NCBI GenBank assembly: GCA_023412515.1
Contig: JAEYNO010000303.1
Span: 1-16,177, forward strand
DNA: 16,177 bases
Reading direction: 5' to 3'
Origin: Actinomycetes bacterium
GTDB taxonomy: Bacteria > Actinomycetota > Actinomycetes > Actinomycetales > Cellulomonadaceae
Below the pieces are notes generated by a model that saw only the letters and a list, made by a program, of their open reading frames with translations, was not told the DNA's origin and did no database searches. Below, in pieces: positions 12,703-16,177 of this stretch (the first letter of the stretch is position 1; the number at the start of each line of letters is the position of its first letter). Position numbers and translations under genes: made by a program.

Positions 12703-13536
12703 TCACAGGTGCGGGGCGCACCGGCCCGCGCCGAGCAGGGCGAGCCCCTCGCGGTCGCCCGGTCCCAGCGCGACCTGCCGCACGTCCGCGGTCGGGTGCA
12801 TGAGCTGGCCGGGGTCGTCGACGTGCGCGAGCCCCACGACGTGCGCGAGCTCGTGCGTGACGACCGCGCGCGCCACCGCGCTGCCGTTCGGCGACGTCAG
12901 CAGGTCGGCGATCTGCGGCGCGTCCAGCACGAGCTGACCGCTCACGTACACGGCGTACCCGTCGGCCGTGACCGAGGTGCCGCCCGCGCTGCCGGCGACG
13001 GTCCCGGCGAGCGCCGCGTGCTCGTCGGGGTCGGACCACGCGACGAGCACGGGGGCCCACCGCCGCCCGTACCGGTCGGGCTGGTAGACGTCCCGCTCGT
13101 CGGCCGGGGCCTCGTCGGTCGGGCCGTCGGCGACGAACGTCAGGCCCGTCGCGGCGGCGACGTCGGCGAACGCCGCGGCGAGCAGCGCGTCGCCGCCCTC
13201 CGGCGCGCCGGACGGGCGCAGCACCCAGTGGATCGGCCGGCACGGGCTCCACGCGACGGGGGACGAGCCGTCGTCCTGCGTCTGCAGGAACGCGTACGCG
13301 CCCGAGCCGGCCGGGACCAGCGGGGGAGCCGAGAGGGGCGTGCGGCTCTCCTCGGCACCGGCCGGCGGCCGTGCGGCCGGGCCGTAGGTGCGTGCCCACC
13401 AGGAGACCCCGAGCGCGACGGCGACGAGCAGCGCGCCGGTCGTCAGCAGGGCCGGCACGCGGGACCGGCGCACGGGTGCGGGGCCCAGGGCGCGCCGGAT
13501 CTCGTCCGCGGTGGGCGGCACGGCTGCGAACGACAC
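12703..13536 (-). CDS. Membrane-anchored metzincin-type zinc metalloprotease (matrixin-like)
   Basis: The product has 277 residues from GTG at 13536, chosen because GGGAGG lies 7 nt upstream; the open frame extends further but runs over the preceding gene. Residues 27-48 (VPALLTTGALLVAVALGVSWWA) form one membrane segment after a short basic cytoplasmic end, so the rest is outside. The extracellular part has a Pro-rich linker, then a domain with SPCRPIHWVLRP and a C-terminal HELAHVVGLAH (residues 228-238), the HExxHxxGxxH zinc site. Met246 in QLMHP is the Met-turn that follows in metzincins. This combination points to an M10-like fold. All three zinc-binding histidines and the catalytic Glu are present, so it should be active. 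The natural substrate is unknown. No obvious functional link to its neighbours. Confidence 0.85.
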   Translation of the reverse strand: MSFAAVPPTADEIRRALGPAPVRRSRVPALLTTGALLVAVALGVSWWARTYGPAARPPAGAEESRTPLSAPPLVPAGSGAYAFLQTQDDGSSPVAWSPCRPIHWVLRPSGAPEGGDALLAAAFADVAAATGLTFVADGPTDEAPADERDVYQPDRYGRRWAPVLVAWSDPDEHAALAGTVAGSAGGTSVTADGYAVYVSGQLVLDAPQIADLLTSPNGSAVARAVVTHELAHVVGLAHVDDPGQLMHPTADVRQVALGPGDREGLALLGAGRCAPHL

Positions 13537-13640
13537 CTGGCGACCTCCCGGCGCGGACGTCCCCGGGGCGGGGGTCGTGCCCGAGCGTGGCACGCGCGTC
13601 GACCCGGCGACAGGACCGGACGGGTGGTGCGTCGGGACGG

Positions 13641-14423
13641 TCAACGCTCCGCCGCGGCGTGCAGCAGGCGTCGGGTCTGCTCGACGTACCCGCCGCCGAA
13701 CAGCACCGCGTGCACCGCGACGGGGTAGAGCTGGTGCAGGCCGACCCGGTGCTGCCAGCCGCGGCGCAACGGGTGCGCGCCGCGGTAGCCGTCGAGCACG
13801 GCGTCGAGGTGCGGCAGCCCGAACAGCGCGAGCATCGCGAGGTCGCTCTCGCGGTGGCCGCCGTGCGCCGCGGGGTCGACGAGCGTGGCGCCGTCGGCGG
13901 TCCACACGACGTTGCCCTGCCACAGGTCGCCGTGCACGCGCGCGGGCGGTTCGTCGTCGTCCCAGCGGCCGTCGCGCAGCGTGTCGGAGAGTCGCGCGAA
14001 CGCGGCGTCGTCCGCGGGCGTCGTGAGCCCTCGGGTGCGCAGCGTCGCGGCGACCGGCTCCAGGCGCTCGGTGGCGAAGAACGCGCCCCACGTCGCGTGC
14101 TCGCCGGTCGTCATCGGCCGGGGCTGGTCGAGCGGGCCGAACCACGCGTCGCCCGACCAGCCGTCGGGCGGGGCGCCGAACGCCCGCGCGCCGGCGTCAT
14201 GCGTGCGCGCGAGCGCGGCGCCGAACGCGTGCGCGGCCGCGGCGGTGGGGGCGACCGGGTCGAGGCGCACGAGGTCGAGGTGGTGCTCGCCGACGTCGAG
14301 CACCTCGACGACGCGCGCCCCGCCCGCGGCGGCGAGCCACCGCAGGCCCGCCGCCTCGCACGCGAAGAACCCGGCGGGTGCGTCCGCGCGCTGCTTGCGG
14401 TGGACCGCGCGCGGCACGCTCAC
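13641..14423 (-). CDS. Fructosamine kinase family protein (FN3K-like)
   Basis: The product has 260 residues from GTG at 14423, which overlaps the stop of the Lrp-type gene as GTGA. It begins VSVPRAVHRKQRADAPAGFFACEAAGLRWLAAAGG and matches the bacterial FN3K/aminoglycoside-phosphotransferase-like kinase fold. The catalytic loop is HGDLWQGN (H164, D166, N171), and the metal-binding segment is DPAAHGGHRESDLAMLALFG (D183). The ending HQLYPVAVHAVLFGGGY is also typical. These kinases phosphorylate sugar residues attached to amines and so start the removal of glycation damage. The length is a little short at the N-terminus relative to other members, which usually carry a further ATP-binding strand. 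Coupled to the regulator gene upstream. Confidence 0.9.
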   Translation of the reverse strand: MSVPRAVHRKQRADAPAGFFACEAAGLRWLAAAGGARVVEVLDVGEHHLDLVRLDPVAPTAAAAHAFGAALARTHDAGARAFGAPPDGWSGDAWFGPLDQPRPMTTGEHATWGAFFATERLEPVAATLRTRGLTTPADDAAFARLSDTLRDGRWDDDEPPARVHGDLWQGNVVWTADGATLVDPAAHGGHRESDLAMLALFGLPHLDAVLDGYRGAHPLRRGWQHRVGLHQLYPVAVHAVLFGGGYVEQTRRLLHAAAER

Positions 14424-14935
14424 ACCGCCGTCGTGGGGGCGTGGAGGTGCTCGAAGACGAGGCTCGTCTGCGTGTGCGCGACCTCGGGGCGCGTGCTGAG
14501 GTGCTCGACGACGAACGCGCGCAGCGCGCGCGAGTCGTGCACCGCCACGTGCAGCATGACGTCCTCCGTGCCGCCGAGCAGGTAGACGTCGCGCACCTCG
14601 GGGCGGGCCGCCAGCGTGCGCGCGAACGCGCCGAGCCGCGCGCGGGCCGCGGCTTGCAGGCGCACCGCGATGATCGCCTGCAGACCGCGCCCGACCGCGT
14701 CGGGGTCGACGTCCGCGTGGAACCCGCGCAGCACGCCCCGGGCCCGCAGCGCGGCGACCCGCGCGTGGCACGTCGAGGGTGCGACGCCGACGCGGGCGGC
14801 CAGGTCCTTGTTGGAGACACGGCCGTCGCGCTCGAGCTCGCGCAGGAGCGCACGGTCGATCTCGTCGAGCACGCCGAACGGTGTTCGGCGCTCATGCGCG
14901 CCACCCCGCGCCGCCGGCGAATCCTCGGCACTCAT
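14420..14935 (-). CDS. Lrp/AsnC family transcription regulator, AldR-like
   Basis: The product has 171 residues. After a short disordered start, residues about 23-80 form the winged helix-turn-helix (LDEIDRALLRELERDGRVSNKDLAARVGVAPSTCHARVAALRARGVLRGFHADVD). The rest is the RAM ligand-binding domain (LQAIIAVRLQA, VRDVYLLGGTEDVMLHVAVHD, LRAFVVEHLSTRPEVAHTQTSLVFEHL). These proteins sense amino acids as octamers. It diverges from ald with 154 bp between the starts, the same arrangement as aldR-ald in Mycobacterium, where AldR controls ald in response to alanine. The start is ATG 14935, with TAACGT 6 nt upstream. Its stop overlaps the kinase gene, so both are probably made together. Confidence 0.92.
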   Translation of the reverse strand: MSAEDSPAARGGAHERRTPFGVLDEIDRALLRELERDGRVSNKDLAARVGVAPSTCHARVAALRARGVLRGFHADVDPDAVGRGLQAIIAVRLQAAARARLGAFARTLAARPEVRDVYLLGGTEDVMLHVAVHDSRALRAFVVEHLSTRPEVAHTQTSLVFEHLHAPTTAV

Positions 14936-14941
14936 GGGGCG

Positions 14942-14947
14942 ACGTTA
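14942..14947 (-). promoter_or_regulatory. Putative -10 box of the AldR-like gene
   Basis: The minus strand reads TAACGT, ending exactly 6 nt before the ATG, again suggesting leaderless translation. A small odd palindrome AGAT-C-ATCT just upstream (14952-14960) could belong to an Lrp-type operator. Confidence 0.45.
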
Positions 14948-15089
14948 CCGAAGATCATCTCGTCGTCATGCGTCGGCAACAGACGAACTTCACACTCGGA
15001 CGTGACGGGGATCACGCCCGTCCCGCGGTGGCGCCCCGTGCCGCCGTCCGCCCGTCCCGCCCAGGGACGTCACCGACAGGAGCAGCGCC

Positions 15090-16177
15090 ATGCAGGTCGG
15101 CATCCCGCGCGAGACCAAGAACCGCGAGTACCGCGTCGCCCTCACGCCCGCCGGTGCCCAGCACCTCGTCGCCGCCGGGCACGAGGTCCTCGTCGAGACC
15201 GGCGCGGGCGCCGGCTCCGCGATCGACGACGCCGACTACGCCGCCGCGGGTGCGCGCATCGTCCCCACGGCCGCCGACGCGTGGGCCGCGGAGCTCGTCT
15301 GCAAGGTCAAGGAGCCCGTCGCTGCGGAGTACGGGTACCTGCGCGAGGACCTCACGCTGTTCACGTACCTGCACCTGGCCGCCGACCGCCCCGGCACCGA
15401 CGCGCTGCTCGCCGCGGGCACCACGGCCGTCGCCTACGAGACCGTGCAGCTCCCCGACGGCTCGCTGCCGCTCCTCGCGCCCATGAGCGAGGTCGCCGGG
15501 CGCCTCGCGACGCAGGTCGGCGCGTACCACCTCATGCGCAACGAGGGCGGCAGGGGCGTGCTGCTCGGCGGCGTGCCCGGCGTCGACGGCGCCAAGGTCG
15601 TCGTGCTCGGCGGCGGTGTGGTCGGCACCCACGCCGCGCAGATCGCGGTCGGCATGCGCGCCGACGTCACGGTCCTCGACCTGTCGGTCCCGCGGCTGCG
15701 CGAGCTCGACGACCTGTTCGGCGGGCGCGTGCGCACGCTCGCGTCCTCCGCGTGGGCGATCGAGCGCGAGCTGCTCGACGCCGACCTCGTCGTGGGCGCG
15801 GTCCTGCTGCCGGGCGCCCGCGCGCCGCGCCTCGTGAGCAACGACCTCGTGTCCCGCATGCGGGCAGGGTCCGTGCTCGTCGACGTCGCGGTCGACCAGG
15901 GCGGCTGCTTCGAGGACACGCGCCCCACGACGCACGACGACCCCACGTTCCGCGTGCACGGCTCGGTCCTGTACTGCGTCGCGAACATGCCCGGCGCCGT
16001 GCCCGTCACGTCGACGCGCGCACTCACCAACGCGACCCTGCCGTACCTCTCGGCGCTCGCGGACCGCGGCTGGCGCGCCGCGGTGGCGGCCGACGCCGCG
16101 CTCGCGGGCGGGCTGACGACGCACGCCGGTGCGCTGATGCACGCGCCCGTCGCGCACGCGCACGGGTACGCGTGGAC
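15090..16177 (+). CDS. ald: Alanine dehydrogenase, 3' end cut by the window
   Basis: 362 complete codons are visible and the frame is still open at the edge; the usual length is about 371, so only around ten residues are missing. ATG at 15090 follows ACAGGAG with 8-nt spacing. The start MQVGIPRETKNREYRVALTP is the classic Ald signature. The substrate-binding Lys is in CKVKEP (K74) and the catalytic His in FTYLHLA (H95). The NAD fold is KVVVLGGGVVGTHAAQIAVGM, followed by VTVLD. VDVAVDQGGCFEDT contains the conserved Asp, and CVANMPGAVPVTST is also typical. The enzyme interconverts L-alanine and pyruvate plus ammonia with NAD+/NADH. It diverges from the AldR-like regulator, which probably controls it. 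Confidence 0.96.
   Translation, partial: MQVGIPRETKNREYRVALTPAGAQHLVAAGHEVLVETGAGAGSAIDDADYAAAGARIVPTAADAWAAELVCKVKEPVAAEYGYLREDLTLFTYLHLAADRPGTDALLAAGTTAVAYETVQLPDGSLPLLAPMSEVAGRLATQVGAYHLMRNEGGRGVLLGGVPGVDGAKVVVLGGGVVGTHAAQIAVGMRADVTVLDLSVPRLRELDDLFGGRVRTLASSAWAIERELLDADLVVGAVLLPGARAPRLVSNDLVSRMRAGSVLVDVAVDQGGCFEDTRPTTHDDPTFRVHGSVLYCVANMPGAVPVTSTRALTNATLPYLSALADRGWRAAVAADAALAGGLTTHAGALMHAPVAHAHGYAW

Noticed and set aside
10203..12803. An 866-codon open frame on the plus strand across the clpP pair and the hydrolase
   Set aside because: It is antisense to three genes with intact catalytic motifs, has low-complexity composition and no domain.

Overview
The window comes from a high-GC actinobacterium. 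The evidence is strong G/C-ending codon use, GTG starts, GTGA/ATGA stop-start overlaps, a ClgR/PopR-type regulator beside a clpP pair, an actinobacterial LexA box and several apparently leaderless genes. The overall style resembles Cellulomonas and related Micrococcales, but I cannot fix the genus by eye.

Left (1-3937). A minus-strand operon jetA-jetB-jetC reads out of the left edge. These are three of the four genes of a Wadjet (MksFEB-type SMC) anti-plasmid system. jetC is cut by the window edge, and jetD is expected beyond it. A small DUF2200 gene diverges from jetA.

Middle (about 4044-6620). A tRNA-Leu(GAG) gene on the minus strand has its 3' end duplicated 2,477 bp away. The two direct copies bracket an islet with visibly lower GC that holds a two-gene operon and no integrase. 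The first gene encodes an unrecognised helical, possibly abortive-infection-like protein. The second encodes a protein with a HEPN-like RNAAAH motif and a C-terminal four-cysteine zinc ribbon. Both islet ends carry copies of a GGTGCGTCCATGG motif. I consider this the best candidate for an undescribed system here, probably defence or toxin-antitoxin related, sitting next to Wadjet.

Right (6621-16177). This part looks like ordinary chromosome: an AI-2E/PerM family membrane protein; dinB (DNA polymerase IV) with a perfect SOS box between its -35 and -10; a ClgR/PopR-like XRE regulator ending in LLAA; and, convergent to it, a minus-strand run comprising two overlapping clpP genes, an alpha/beta hydrolase, a membrane-anchored metzincin-type protease, a fructosamine-kinase family protein and an Lrp/AsnC regulator (AldR-like). 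The regulator diverges from ald (alanine dehydrogenase), which is cut by the right edge.

Themes: (i) Wadjet plus the tRNA-bounded islet form a small defence neighbourhood; (ii) the clpP pair and its regulator look like the Streptomyces clpP3-clpP4/popR arrangement; (iii) aldR/ald form a classical divergent regulator-target pair. Non-coding stretches hold tandem repeats of 14/29 bp before the XRE gene and 21 bp after it.
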